Source of the DNA: a virus
IMG/VR virus record: IMGVR_UViG_3300005289_000012
Location: 1 to 37,369 of that record
DNA: 37,369 nucleotides
Direction: 5' to 3' (one strand)
In this document: one piece after another, positions 23,500 to 29,955 of the stretch
How the letters are laid out: the number at the start of each line of letters is the position of its first letter
How positions within the stretch are numbered: position 1 is the stretch's first letter
Translations under genes and position numbers: made by a program
The notes under the pieces: model-generated
Seen by the model: only the letters and a program-made list of their open reading frames with translations
Databases searched by the model: none
What the model was told of the DNA's origin: nothing

Positions 23500-25288
23500 G
23501 GTTGGCCTCCTGGGCTGAGTAGTTGACGTAAGAAAGTGGCCTCCACTGGAAGCTCGCGCGGTACTGCATCGCGGGCTTGTAGAACCACAGGGAAACGGTG
23601 GCGTTCTGTACGCCGTCTTCTCGCTGCTTGAGCAGGTCGAGCTTTGCGTCTTTGTCTAAGGCCTCGCCGGGCTTGAGTTCGTCTTTGGGCGCTTTCCACA
23701 CCGCAAAGATGTTGTCCACCCCGTTGGTGAGGTGGCCGCTGCCGGCTACGTCCATCTTTCCGGGGCTGGCCGACTCGTCGCGACCCTTGCGCGGGTGGGC
23801 CACGAGGTGAACATGCACGTTGAATTGCTTGGCGAACCCGCACAGCTTGGCAATGGCCTGCTTCTGTTCGGTATTCGCCCTGGGACCGTCGTCGGGAACG
23901 TCGGTCATCATCAAACTGTCAATCACGCAATGCGTCATGCCGTACCGGCGCGCGGCGTAGGTGAAGACCTCGATCAACCGGTCAATCTTCGCCGTCCCCA
24001 CCTGATCGAACACCCAGCAGCGCTCCCGCAGCCAGTCGCCCACGGCATCGATGTAGCCAACCGTGGGGCGGTCGATCCCTGTCGCCTGCTTCACCATGCG
24101 TTTGAGCTGGCGGACAGGCTTCATTTCCCCCGAGAACACGCAGAAAACCGCCCCCTGTTGCATCAGCCCCAGACCGACCTGCGACAGCAGCATGGATTTG
24201 CCGTGGCCGTTGATGCCTGTCCAAAGCGTGACCTCTCCGCCTCGGAACTCGAACCAGTCGAAATCCTGATCGAGCCGCAACCGCGGGGCGTGCTGCGCCC
24301 CTTCGGCGGGATAGAAACTCGCCTTCACTTCGCCTGTGAAGTCAGCGATGGACCGCAGTTCCTCGGGGTCCAGCGGCTGAGCGGCCTGGATCAGCGCGTC
24401 GAAGTCCGACCGATCCGCCCCCTTCTGCAGGTACTCGTTGGCATCCTTCGAGCCGTCTGTGAACTTGACTCGCAAGCAGCGTTCCATGCCCAGGCGCTGG
24501 ATCACTTCGCGCGCGCCCTTCTCGCCCGACTCGTCGGTGTCGTAGAAGATCAGGATCTGACTAAACCGGTCCAGCTTTTCCCAATCGCTTTCGATCCATG
24601 CATGGTTCCCGGCCCCTGCGTTGCACGACAGTGCGGGGAACCCCGCCTGGTGCAGCGACATAGCGTCGATCTCACCCTCGGTGATCGCCACCGTCCGGCA
24701 ATTCGGGTCGATCAGGTGCCACCCGAAAAGGCAGGGCATCGCGCCGACCTCCTGGCGCATGTCCTTTTTCACTTCGGGGTTGCGGTACTTGACATTCACC
24801 AGCTCGCCGTCGTCGGTGATGTACGGGAACACCGCGTAGGCCTTGCCGTTGGTGAGCTGTTCGCCGATCTTGAAAGCCTTCAAGGTCTCAGCGGTGAGCC
24901 CGCGCCCGATCAGCCATTCGTGAACCTTCGACTTCGGGGTCTGGCAGCGCGGCTTTTCTGGCCGGCGGTACGACTTCGGAGCCGGCGCGTTGGGCGGCAT
25001 GCTGTCGCGAATGCCCAGGTAGGCGCTGGCCTGCTGCATGGCCTCGGGTAGCGAGCATCCGCGCGAAGCCCGCCACAGGTCGAGCAGATCGCCCTTCTCG
25101 CCCGATGCGAAGTCGGACCACACACCGGCCTTTGCGCCTTTGATGCACACCGAGAGGGAATCGCCTTCACCGCCATCGGTGTTCCCGGCCTTCCACTCGT
25201 TGCCCCGGCGCTTGCCGCCCGGCAGCAGGTACGCGGCAAGGGACTCGGCCTGGTCGGCCATGCGCTGCGAAAGCTCTTTCGCGTTCAT
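23438..25288 (-). CDS. TOPRIM primase-helicase
   Basis: The start at 25288 (MNAKELSQRMADQAESLAAY) overlaps the stop of the small peptide gene (ATGA) and gives 616 residues. Residues 30-75 resemble a primase N-terminal domain (VWSDFASGEKGDLLDLW) but lack zinc-binding cysteine pairs. A TOPRIM domain follows, with E205 (AITEGEIDAM) and D250/D252 (FYDTDESG). The helicase domain has Walker A at 358-366 (GINGHGKSM), Walker B at 454-458 (CVIDS) and a further motif, VHVHLVAHPRKG (491-502). This T7 gp4-like layout unwinds DNA and may prime synthesis at the fork. It works with the O-like protein encoded just upstream. Confidence 0.9.
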   Translation of the reverse strand: MNAKELSQRMADQAESLAAYLLPGGKRRGNEWKAGNTDGGEGDSLSVCIKGAKAGVWSDFASGEKGDLLDLWRASRGCSLPEAMQQASAYLGIRDSMPPNAPAPKSYRRPEKPRCQTPKSKVHEWLIGRGLTAETLKAFKIGEQLTNGKAYAVFPYITDDGELVNVKYRNPEVKKDMRQEVGAMPCLFGWHLIDPNCRTVAITEGEIDAMSLHQAGFPALSCNAGAGNHAWIESDWEKLDRFSQILIFYDTDESGEKGAREVIQRLGMERCLRVKFTDGSKDANEYLQKGADRSDFDALIQAAQPLDPEELRSIADFTGEVKASFYPAEGAQHAPRLRLDQDFDWFEFRGGEVTLWTGINGHGKSMLLSQVGLGLMQQGAVFCVFSGEMKPVRQLKRMVKQATGIDRPTVGYIDAVGDWLRERCWVFDQVGTAKIDRLIEVFTYAARRYGMTHCVIDSLMMTDVPDDGPRANTEQKQAIAKLCGFAKQFNVHVHLVAHPRKGRDESASPGKMDVAGSGHLTNGVDNIFAVWKAPKDELKPGEALDKDAKLDLLKQREDGVQNATVSLWFYKPAMQYRASFQWRPLSYVNYSAQEANHDRDSRPNRSTATDPYAVAA

Positions 25289-25401
25289 TGCGCAGCCCCG
25301 CCGGTTACGCGCACGACCCACGTTCCGAAGCTGCGGAACCATGCGAAGTCCAGGAAGCCGGCCATCGCCAACCCGACGATGATGGTCTTCGGCCACTTCA
25401 T
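25285..25401 (-). CDS. 38-residue membrane peptide between replication genes
   Basis: ATG at 25401 overlaps the stop of the O-like gene (ATGA), and its own stop overlaps the primase-helicase start (ATGA). The product reads MKWPKTIIVGLAMAGFLDFA followed by WFRSFGTWVVRVTGGAAQ. It has a hydrophobic helix after a short basic end. The double 4-nt overlap and the otherwise unexplained gap strongly support translation. The function is unknown; a membrane tether or inhibitor peptide is possible. Confidence 0.66.
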   Translation of the reverse strand: MKWPKTIIVGLAMAGFLDFAWFRSFGTWVVRVTGGAAQ

Positions 25402-26423
25402 GCTGCGCCCCCCTGGTCGTTGATGCGCTTGCGATCGTGGAACTCATGCGCGTTCCACTCCCTGCAACCGAAGTTCGCGGCCTCGTCTGGGTGATCAAAG
25501 CCTGCTATCGCCCACCACGCGATTGAGGTCGGCGCGATGCCGTGCAGGTCAGGCGCCTTTCTTGTCGCAGCAGCCACCGCCACGGCTACGGTTTCGTCTT
25601 CCCAGCGACGCCCGTTCAGCCAGGACGCCGGATGCGGGTTCTTGGTGCGATCCTCCGCCCACGGCCAGGCCTTGGTAGCGGCGATGATTTGGGCCTGCAG
25701 AAGCTCGTCAGGGTCCAGCTTGATCCAAGCCCCCATGGCCTTCTGCTTCGCCTCCTTGCGGTGGTACAGCTTGTACCAAGCCTCAAATCCATCGAAGTTC
25801 TTCAGGTTCGGCCCGATGCTGGATCGACGCGCCTTGCCCCCCTTGGGGGGTTGGGGGGGTATTTCAGGAATCAGTGAATCAGGTAATCCGGAATCAGGAA
25901 TCAGGGTGTTAAGGGACTGTTTGTTAACTGTCTCGCCACTGTTATCCGGCTGGGTTGAACCATTGTCTTTAACTGTTAAAGCACCGTTATCCGTCTGGGC
26001 CGGACTCTGTGTCTTAACAGTTAAAACGTAGTCCAGCAGATCTGGATTCCCTGTCGCGTAACCGTTCGACGTGCGTTTGTGAACAGTGAGAAAACCGTTC
26101 TCGTCGGGGAGTTCGCTGTCCTTCTCGGTGCCGTGCGGAGTTTGGTGTTTCAGGAAGTTGACGATCTGAATGATCGCCATGCCTTTGGCCTGATACCGCT
26201 GGATGAAGCCAGCCGCTTGGAGCTGGTTCAGCATCGCGTCGATGTCTGCTGCGCGGTCATACGGGAAGGCCTGCGCGGCGATGCGCTTCGGTCGATCCTC
26301 CAAACGCCCTTCGCGGTCTGCGAGCATCCAGAGGTAGATGAACAGCAACCGTGTCAGCGGCTCCAGATCGGCTAGGCCCTCGTTGTCCATGATGGCCGGC
26401 TTGATGTTGCGAGCGCGGGCCAT
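25398..26423 (-). CDS. O-like replication initiation protein
   Basis: A 341-residue protein. Residues 1-95 form a winged-helix domain typical of phage replication proteins (MARARNIKPAIMDNEGLADL, then RLLFIYLWMLADREGRLED and INQIVNFLKHQ-like text). Residues 100-195 are a low-complexity linker whose DNA carries repeated sequences. The C-terminal domain has FDGFEAWYKLYHRKEAKQK and WPWAEDRTKNPHPASWLNG, the part that in such proteins helps load the helicase. As in lambda O, the likely origin lies inside the gene. It overlaps its neighbours by 1 and 3 nt. Confidence 0.78.
   Translation of the reverse strand: MARARNIKPAIMDNEGLADLEPLTRLLFIYLWMLADREGRLEDRPKRIAAQAFPYDRAADIDAMLNQLQAAGFIQRYQAKGMAIIQIVNFLKHQTPHGTEKDSELPDENGFLTVHKRTSNGYATGNPDLLDYVLTVKTQSPAQTDNGALTVKDNGSTQPDNSGETVNKQSLNTLIPDSGLPDSLIPEIPPQPPKGGKARRSSIGPNLKNFDGFEAWYKLYHRKEAKQKAMGAWIKLDPDELLQAQIIAATKAWPWAEDRTKNPHPASWLNGRRWEDETVAVAVAAATRKAPDLHGIAPTSIAWWAIAGFDHPDEAANFGCREWNAHEFHDRKRINDQGGAA
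25868..26021. repeat. Iteron-like repeats; candidate replication origin
   Basis: Three TTAAC[TA]G elements begin at 25924, 25969 and 26014, exactly 45 bp apart. Around the last two lies a 45-bp imperfect direct repeat (CACTGTTATCC at 25937, CACCGTTATCC at 25982). Four GAATCAG copies lie at 25868, 25876, 25891 and 25898. The stretch is the most AT-rich part of the gene. This resembles initiator iterons within a replication gene. Confidence 0.6.
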
Positions 26424-26788
26424 CAGAAAGGGAGCCTCGGGTCAGCAGGCGTCCAGGTGACGCGGAATTGGCCGTCCATTGCGGGAATAGCAGCTTCCAG
26501 CTCGGTTGCCATGCGGCGCAGTTCGCTGGCCGGGAAGGTGAACGTCCCGATCTCATCGCCGAACCCGTTGGCGACATAAAACTCGCGGCCTGGATGACGT
26601 GCGGATTCCAGAATGCTGTGCACGTAGAAAGTGAAGCGTGGCCCGTTCTCCCATGCGCTGTGGATGATTGCGGTAGGGGTCTGGTCTACGCGCTGACCGG
26701 ACGCCGCTTCCGGTGGCACGCGAAGCTCGACAGCGTGGCCTTTTCCTGCGGTGTCAGTGAAAGTCCCGATGAAGGTATCCAGCTTCAT
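26423..26788 (-). CDS. Hypothetical early protein
   Basis: A 121-residue beta-rich protein starting MKLDTFIGTFTDTAGKGHAV. Segments FTFYVHSILESARHPGREFY and IGTFTFPASELRRMATELEA are well formed. It overlaps the CII-like gene upstream (ATGA) and the O-like gene downstream (TGATG). I do not recognise it. Its place between cII and O analogues suggests an early function. Confidence 0.64.
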   Translation of the reverse strand: MKLDTFIGTFTDTAGKGHAVELRVPPEAASGQRVDQTPTAIIHSAWENGPRFTFYVHSILESARHPGREFYVANGFGDEIGTFTFPASELRRMATELEAAIPAMDGQFRVTWTPADPRLPF

Positions 26789-27165
26789 GCGACGGCCCTC
26801 ACGGTGACGCGCCCAGCGGCGCGCTCGATGCGCTCGGCCAGGGTGGACTGAACTCGCACGGCCTCAATGAACTGGCGTTGCAGTTCGGCGACCTCGTCCT
26901 TCGGTTCAACTGGAATCGGCACGGTGTAGCCGAGTTCGCTGGTGATGTACTCGACACCGACATGGCAGCCGCGAGCGCGGGACAACCGCAAGACCAGCAT
27001 CACCTGCTCTGGCGACAACTTGGCCGGGCGGTCTTCATTCAGACAGTCCAGCAAGGCCCGCTGCGCGGCGTCTGGCGCCTTCTCCGGCCACAGCGCCGCC
27101 CCTACTTGCTTTGATCCGCCGCACGCCTTCACACAGGCGATCAGCACATCGTTGATTGACTCCAT
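26785..27165 (-). CDS. CII/CP76-type phage regulatory protein
   Basis: The ATG at 27165 is preferred (126 residues). It begins MESINDVLIACVKACGGSKQ and then VGAALWPEKAPDAAQRALLD, with CLNEDRPAKLSPEQVMLVLR. This is the pattern of the phage regulatory CII (CP76) family, whose helix-turn-helix is followed by a C-terminal coiled helix (ELQRQFIEAVRVQSTLAERI). Family members act in the lysis-lysogeny choice by activating repressor synthesis. The gene occupies the cII position, after cro and before the replication gene. A TTGC-N6-TTGC element lies just upstream. Confidence 0.75.
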   Translation of the reverse strand: MESINDVLIACVKACGGSKQVGAALWPEKAPDAAQRALLDCLNEDRPAKLSPEQVMLVLRLSRARGCHVGVEYITSELGYTVPIPVEPKDEVAELQRQFIEAVRVQSTLAERIERAAGRVTVRAVA

Positions 27166-27176
27166 CCGATACCCCT

Positions 27177-27190
27177 TTGCGATGCCTTGC
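27177..27190 (+). promoter_or_regulatory. Candidate PRE-like CII site (TTGC-N6-TTGC)
   Basis: TTGC at 27177 and TTGC at 27187, separated by six bases, match the lambda CII recognition pattern and are oriented on the plus strand. A promoter here would run antisense to cro and into cI. An inverted copy, TCGCAA, lies at 27208. No good -10 is visible at the expected spacing, as is common for activator-dependent promoters. Confidence 0.45.
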
Positions 27191-27251
27191 GAAATGTTCG
27201 GAAACGCTCGCAAAGCCTTTTTTGGACAAAAAAAGGAGGATTACCCCCACG

Positions 27252-27519
27252 ATGAACACGCAAACACCTACCCCCTACGCCGGGGCCACCCCCATCCATT
27301 CGAGCAACCGAACCCGGGTCGCCGTGAACGCCCTGCCCTGCGGCGGGCGCGAGATCGTCACCAGCAACACCGCGCTGACCATGCAATGGGTGAGCGGGGT
27401 CGTCTGGATCGCCTTCAACATGCGGACCGATCGGGTTTCGCTTCCTGCAGGAGTGCAGGACCGGCTACGCCCACGTAGGCGAACGCCAGGGCGGGCCCTA
27501 TGACCAGGGCGAGCGATGA
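27252..27519 (+). pseudogene. Small plus-strand gene with an apparent frameshift
   Basis: AAGGAGGA lies upstream of the ATG at 27252, though the gap of 13 nt is long. The frame reads MNTQTPTPYAGATPIHSSNR and has the GC-rich third positions of real genes up to about 27432. After the GGG at 27433-27435 the coding signal moves to the +1 frame, which reads RFLQECRTGYAHVGERQGGP and ends at TGA 27517-27519. In the original frame third positions become random and the frame stops at 27503. A one-base insertion, a sequencing error or programmed slippage could explain this. It lies between cro and the CII-like gene on the opposite strand, within the presumed PRE leader. No family recognised. Confidence 0.5.
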
Positions 27520-27535
27520 AAATGGCTGCCATGGC

Positions 27536-27760
27536 TCAGGCCTCCACAATGGGCGAGCTATCTGGTCGGGCGGTGACGGAGCGGACCGGCTCCTGTTTGA
27601 TGCCCTGCGCCTGGCGAGTGAGGGCCACAAGAACTCGGCCCTCCATGGGGGTCGTGAGCACTTCGGGCCATTGGCTGATTGCCGAGTGCGTCACACCGAG
27701 GGCCTTGGCAGCTGTCGAGACCTTGCCCCCAAGGAGATCGATGGCAGTGGTTTTGAGCAT
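27536..27760 (-). CDS. cro: Cro-like repressor
   Basis: A 74-residue protein starting MLKTTAIDLLGGKVSTAAKA; LGVTHSAISQWPEVLT forms the helix-turn-helix of the P22/HK022-type Cro family. The C-terminal half is basic and flexible. It is divergent from cI and shares three operators with it. The first ATG at 27769 (MGPMLK) is less likely, because the predicted transcript begins about 27763. Translation would then start 2-4 nt from the RNA end. Cro lowers cI and early transcription during lytic growth. Confidence 0.85.
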   Translation of the reverse strand: MLKTTAIDLLGGKVSTAAKALGVTHSAISQWPEVLTTPMEGRVLVALTRQAQGIKQEPVRSVTARPDSSPIVEA

Positions 27761-27769
27761 AGGGCCCAA

Positions 27770-27798
27770 ATGTTAGCCGACTTACAGATACCGCGCAA
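27770..27798 (-). promoter_or_regulatory. PR-like promoter for cro and the early operon
   Basis: On the minus strand, TTGCGC (27798-27793), a 17-nt spacer and TAACAT (27775-27770). The -35 overlaps operator O2 and the -10 overlaps O1. The predicted start is about 3 nt before the cro ATG, so the mRNA may be leaderless. Confidence 0.6.
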
Positions 27799-27836
27799 GG
27801 GTGCTTACGACCGTTCGACGTTTAATCTCACTTACA
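27771..27836. promoter_or_regulatory. Operator region (OR-like): three 16-bp operators between cro and cI
   Basis: O1 TGTTAGCCGACTTACA (27771-27786), O2 CGCAAGGGTGCTTACG (27794-27809) and O3 TTTAATCTCACTTACA (27821-27836) are imperfect dyads of the form TGTAAG-N4-CTTACA. Their centres are 23 and 27 bp apart. O3 covers the likely cI -10 (TTTAAT) and the A of the cI ATG, so cI mRNA may also be leaderless, as from lambda PRM. Confidence 0.68.
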
Positions 27837-28510
27837 TGAGCACACTGCAAGAGCGAATCGCGGAATTGATGGATGTCACCGGCTGGAAAGTCGGGGATCT
27901 GGCTGAGATCGCAGGTGTGTCCTCGTCCGCCGCCTCGCAGTGGAAGGACGGCCCCACCATGTCGATCAAGCTGGAGCCGGCTGTTCGCCTTTCAGCGAAG
28001 TGCGGCTACAGCGCGCTTTGGATCGCAAACGGCAAGGGACCAAAAAAGGCGGCGATTCCGCCAGGAGACGGCATTCTTGAACCCGAATACGCAGGCGCGC
28101 CACGGCCGCCAAGGCAAGTGCCAGTGGTAGGCACGGCAAAGCTCGGCTCGGACGGGTTTTATGAGGAACTGAGCCCTGTTGTGGGCGCTGGTGACGGCCA
28201 CATAGAAATCGCCACGGAAGACCCCAACGCCTACGGGCTGCGCGTCCGTGGACAGAGCATGTTCCCGGCCATCAGAGACGGCTGGTATGTGCTTGTCGAG
28301 CCCAATGGACGGCCGGCGATTGGGGAATATGTGTTGGTCAAGCTCCTGACCGGACAGAAGATGGTCAAGGAGCTACTGAACAGCCGCGCCGGCTCGTATG
28401 AGGTGGTGAGCGTCAACGGCGGCGAGCGGATGACATTTCACAGCTCGGAGATTGACAGTGTGCAAGCCGTGGGCGCGGTGGTGTCGCCGAGCAAATGGCG
28501 TCCGGAGTAA
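27836..28510 (+). CDS. cI: CI-like repressor with S24 self-cleavage domain
   Basis: A 224-residue protein starting MSTLQERIAELMDVTGWKVG. The helix-turn-helix lies at about residues 17-38 (DLAEIAGVSSSAASQWKDG). A possible RecA-stimulated cleavage point is A86-G87 in EPEYAGAP. The S24/LexA domain has Ser141 in RGQSMFPAI and Lys178 in QKMVKEL. It maintains lysogeny by binding the operators here and near 29.3 kb, and is inactivated in the SOS response. No ribosome-binding site precedes the ATG, which fits a leaderless transcript. Two further genes follow closely. Confidence 0.9.
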   Translation: MSTLQERIAELMDVTGWKVGDLAEIAGVSSSAASQWKDGPTMSIKLEPAVRLSAKCGYSALWIANGKGPKKAAIPPGDGILEPEYAGAPRPPRQVPVVGTAKLGSDGFYEELSPVVGAGDGHIEIATEDPNAYGLRVRGQSMFPAIRDGWYVLVEPNGRPAIGEYVLVKLLTGQKMVKELLNSRAGSYEVVSVNGGERMTFHSSEIDSVQAVGAVVSPSKWRPE

Positions 28511-28514
28511 ACGC

Positions 28515-28823
28515 ATGCACGCCGCCTCATTCCTCACCGCGCTCGTTCTGTTTTCCGGAGTGGTTGCGCCGGCCATTGCGCAACCCGCAAAGCCCAGGCC
28601 ATCGGCGACAAATGTGCGATCTGTCTGCCAAGAACTTGACGCCAGCATCCCCAATGTCAGAAAGGAAGTGGATCGACTGTCCGAAGGGATGTTCGATCCC
28701 AGCAAAGTTGGGTTGAGCCGTGATGAAATCATCGGTGCAGTAAATGCAGTCGAGAGCCTCGCCGTGAAGCGCGAAGAGTCGTGGCAACGGCTTGGCTGTG
28801 CGGCGATCATCTACGGCAAGTGA
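28515..28823 (+). CDS. Secreted protein of unknown function
   Basis: GGAG lies 7 nt before the ATG. The 102-residue product has a clear signal peptide (MHAASFLTALVLFSGVVAPA, with cleavage likely after AIA at about residue 23). The mature part is helical, with two cysteines that could pair (at about 39 and 96). It begins only 5 nt after cI and ends overlapping the nuclease-like gene, so it is probably expressed in lysogens. A lysogenic-conversion or exclusion role is possible; no family recognised. Confidence 0.68.
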   Translation: MHAASFLTALVLFSGVVAPAIAQPAKPRPSATNVRSVCQELDASIPNVRKEVDRLSEGMFDPSKVGLSRDEIIGAVNAVESLAVKREESWQRLGCAAIIYGK

Positions 28824-29239
28824 CGGCCGCGCTGCTCTGCCTGGTCGTCGCCATAGCTGACGGCGACACCCTCACCGCTCGATGCGGCGAGCCCGGGGCC
28901 TACCAGCAGGTCAAGGTGCGGATCAGTGCCATAGACGCACCCGAGAAAGGCCAGGACTTCGGGAGTGTGTCTCGGCAGCACCTGGCGGCTCTGTGCTTCC
29001 AGCAGGCGGCCACCATTACCCCCAAGACCACGGACCGGTACAAGCGCACCGTGGCGGATGTGGAGTGCCGGGGGAAAGACGCCGGCCAGGAGCAGGTCCG
29101 GGCCGGCTTAGCCTGGTACTACGTGAAGTACGGGAGGGGGTACGAACACCTGGCCCAGGTTGAGCAGCAGGCCCGGGACGCTGGGCGCGGGGTCTGGTCC
29201 CTGAACCCCGTTCCACCGTGGGAGTGGCGCAAGCGCTGA
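28820..29239 (+). CDS. Thermonuclease (staphylococcal nuclease)-like protein
   Basis: The GTG at 28820 forms a GTGA overlap with the upstream stop and gives 139 residues. The SNase fold is clear: AIADGDTL (D14, D16), VRISAIDAPE (R34, D39, E42) and TDRYKRTVADVEC (R76) match the metal-binding and catalytic residues, and GVWSLNPVPPWEWRKR is the family's usual end. The enzyme class cuts DNA and RNA in a calcium-dependent way. The N-terminus is hydrophobic (TAALLCLVVAIA) but runs straight into the first strand, so export is uncertain; an in-frame ATG at 28781 is an alternative start. It appears cotranscribed with cI. Confidence 0.85.
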   Translation: MTAALLCLVVAIADGDTLTARCGEPGAYQQVKVRISAIDAPEKGQDFGSVSRQHLAALCFQQAATITPKTTDRYKRTVADVECRGKDAGQEQVRAGLAWYYVKYGRGYEHLAQVEQQARDAGRGVWSLNPVPPWEWRKR

Positions 29240-29245
29240 ACCACG

Positions 29246-29312
29246 AATTTCTTAGTGCACTTTAGAAATTTTCGTAAGAGCGCTTGAAGTTTGCCGTTAG
29301 TTGACTTACATT
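29246..29312 (+). promoter_or_regulatory. OL/PL-like operator-promoter region
   Basis: CGTTAGTTGACTTACA (29295-29310) matches O1 of the cI-cro region at 13 of 15 bases over GTTAGNNGACTTACA. CGTAAGAGCGCTTGAA (29273-29288) matches O2. A third dyad, AATTTCT/AGAAATT, centres at 29258. Centres are 22-23 bp apart. TTGAAG (29284-29289) and TACATT (29307-29312), 17 nt apart, form a plus-strand promoter placed on the operators just as at PR. Confidence 0.68.
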
Positions 29313-29346
29313 CGCTTCACTGGCCTTGTGGCCTTTGGAGCGAAAA

Positions 29347-29568
29347 ATGCTGCTTGCCGACCCGGCGGACGCCGATACCTACCTCTCACCCCTGCAGCGC
29401 GCAGAGCGCCAGATCGCCGACGAGCTGGGAGAACAACCGCACAAGCACCGCGACGCGGCGGCCGATTTCAGCCCCTGCATGCACATCGATGACAAGTTTG
29501 TCATGCGCGCGTGCGGCTGGGCCGCTGCTGCCCTGGCCGTCATGCATCTTGCCGGGATGCTTCCGTGA
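29347..29568 (+). CDS. Hypothetical early membrane protein
   Basis: GGAG lies 6 nt before the ATG at 29347. The 73-residue product (MLLADPADADTYLSPLQRAE) has a charged N-terminal half and one C-terminal membrane helix (RACGWAAAALAVMHLAGMLP). It is the first gene after the PL-like promoter. Position recalls the small membrane or inhibitor genes expressed first in lambdoid phages, but no function can be read from the sequence. Confidence 0.64.
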   Translation: MLLADPADADTYLSPLQRAERQIADELGEQPHKHRDAAADFSPCMHIDDKFVMRACGWAAAALAVMHLAGMLP

Positions 29569-29948
29569 AGCGCATGTCCCGCTGGGCACAGCAGAAGGTC
29601 GAGGCCGATCTGTTGGAGTTACGTCTTCGCGCGCGCCATGAAGGCGGCGAGCTGGGCCCCGACTACATCAGGTTCTTGCTCGAAGAAAACCGCCACCTTT
29701 CCGAGCAGGCCATTCGGCAAGCGTTCGCGGAAGGCCTGGCCGATCGGGCGACGGGCATGCGCTGCATGTGCACGAAATGCGCGATCGACCAAGAGCGCAT
29801 CTTGCAGCACGAATACATGCGCCATGAATACGGCCGGCGCCGCTGGCAGGAACTGCGAGCCGCCGGCATGGACGAGTTCGAGATCGGACACCGCGTCGAG
29901 ACCGAGATTGCCAACGGTGCCGCTCTGCGAGGTGCAACGCATGCTTGA
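29565..29948 (+). CDS. Hypothetical early protein with a cysteine motif
   Basis: A GTG at 29565 overlaps the upstream stop (GTGA), giving 127 residues. The protein is helical and basic at first (KRMSRWAQQKVEADLLELRL). It contains CMCTKCAID at about residues 66-74, a likely metal site, followed by HEYMRHEYGRRRWQELRAAG. It may be a small nucleic-acid-binding protein. It ends facing the 3' end of the Arc-like gene, with 8 nt between. Confidence 0.62.
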   Translation: MKRMSRWAQQKVEADLLELRLRARHEGGELGPDYIRFLLEENRHLSEQAIRQAFAEGLADRATGMRCMCTKCAIDQERILQHEYMRHEYGRRRWQELRAAGMDEFEIGHRVETEIANGAALRGATHA

Positions 29949-29955
29949 CCCTTCT

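Noticed and set aside
23732-25051. 439-codon plus-strand frame opposite the primase-helicase
   Set aside because: Antisense shadow of a secure gene.
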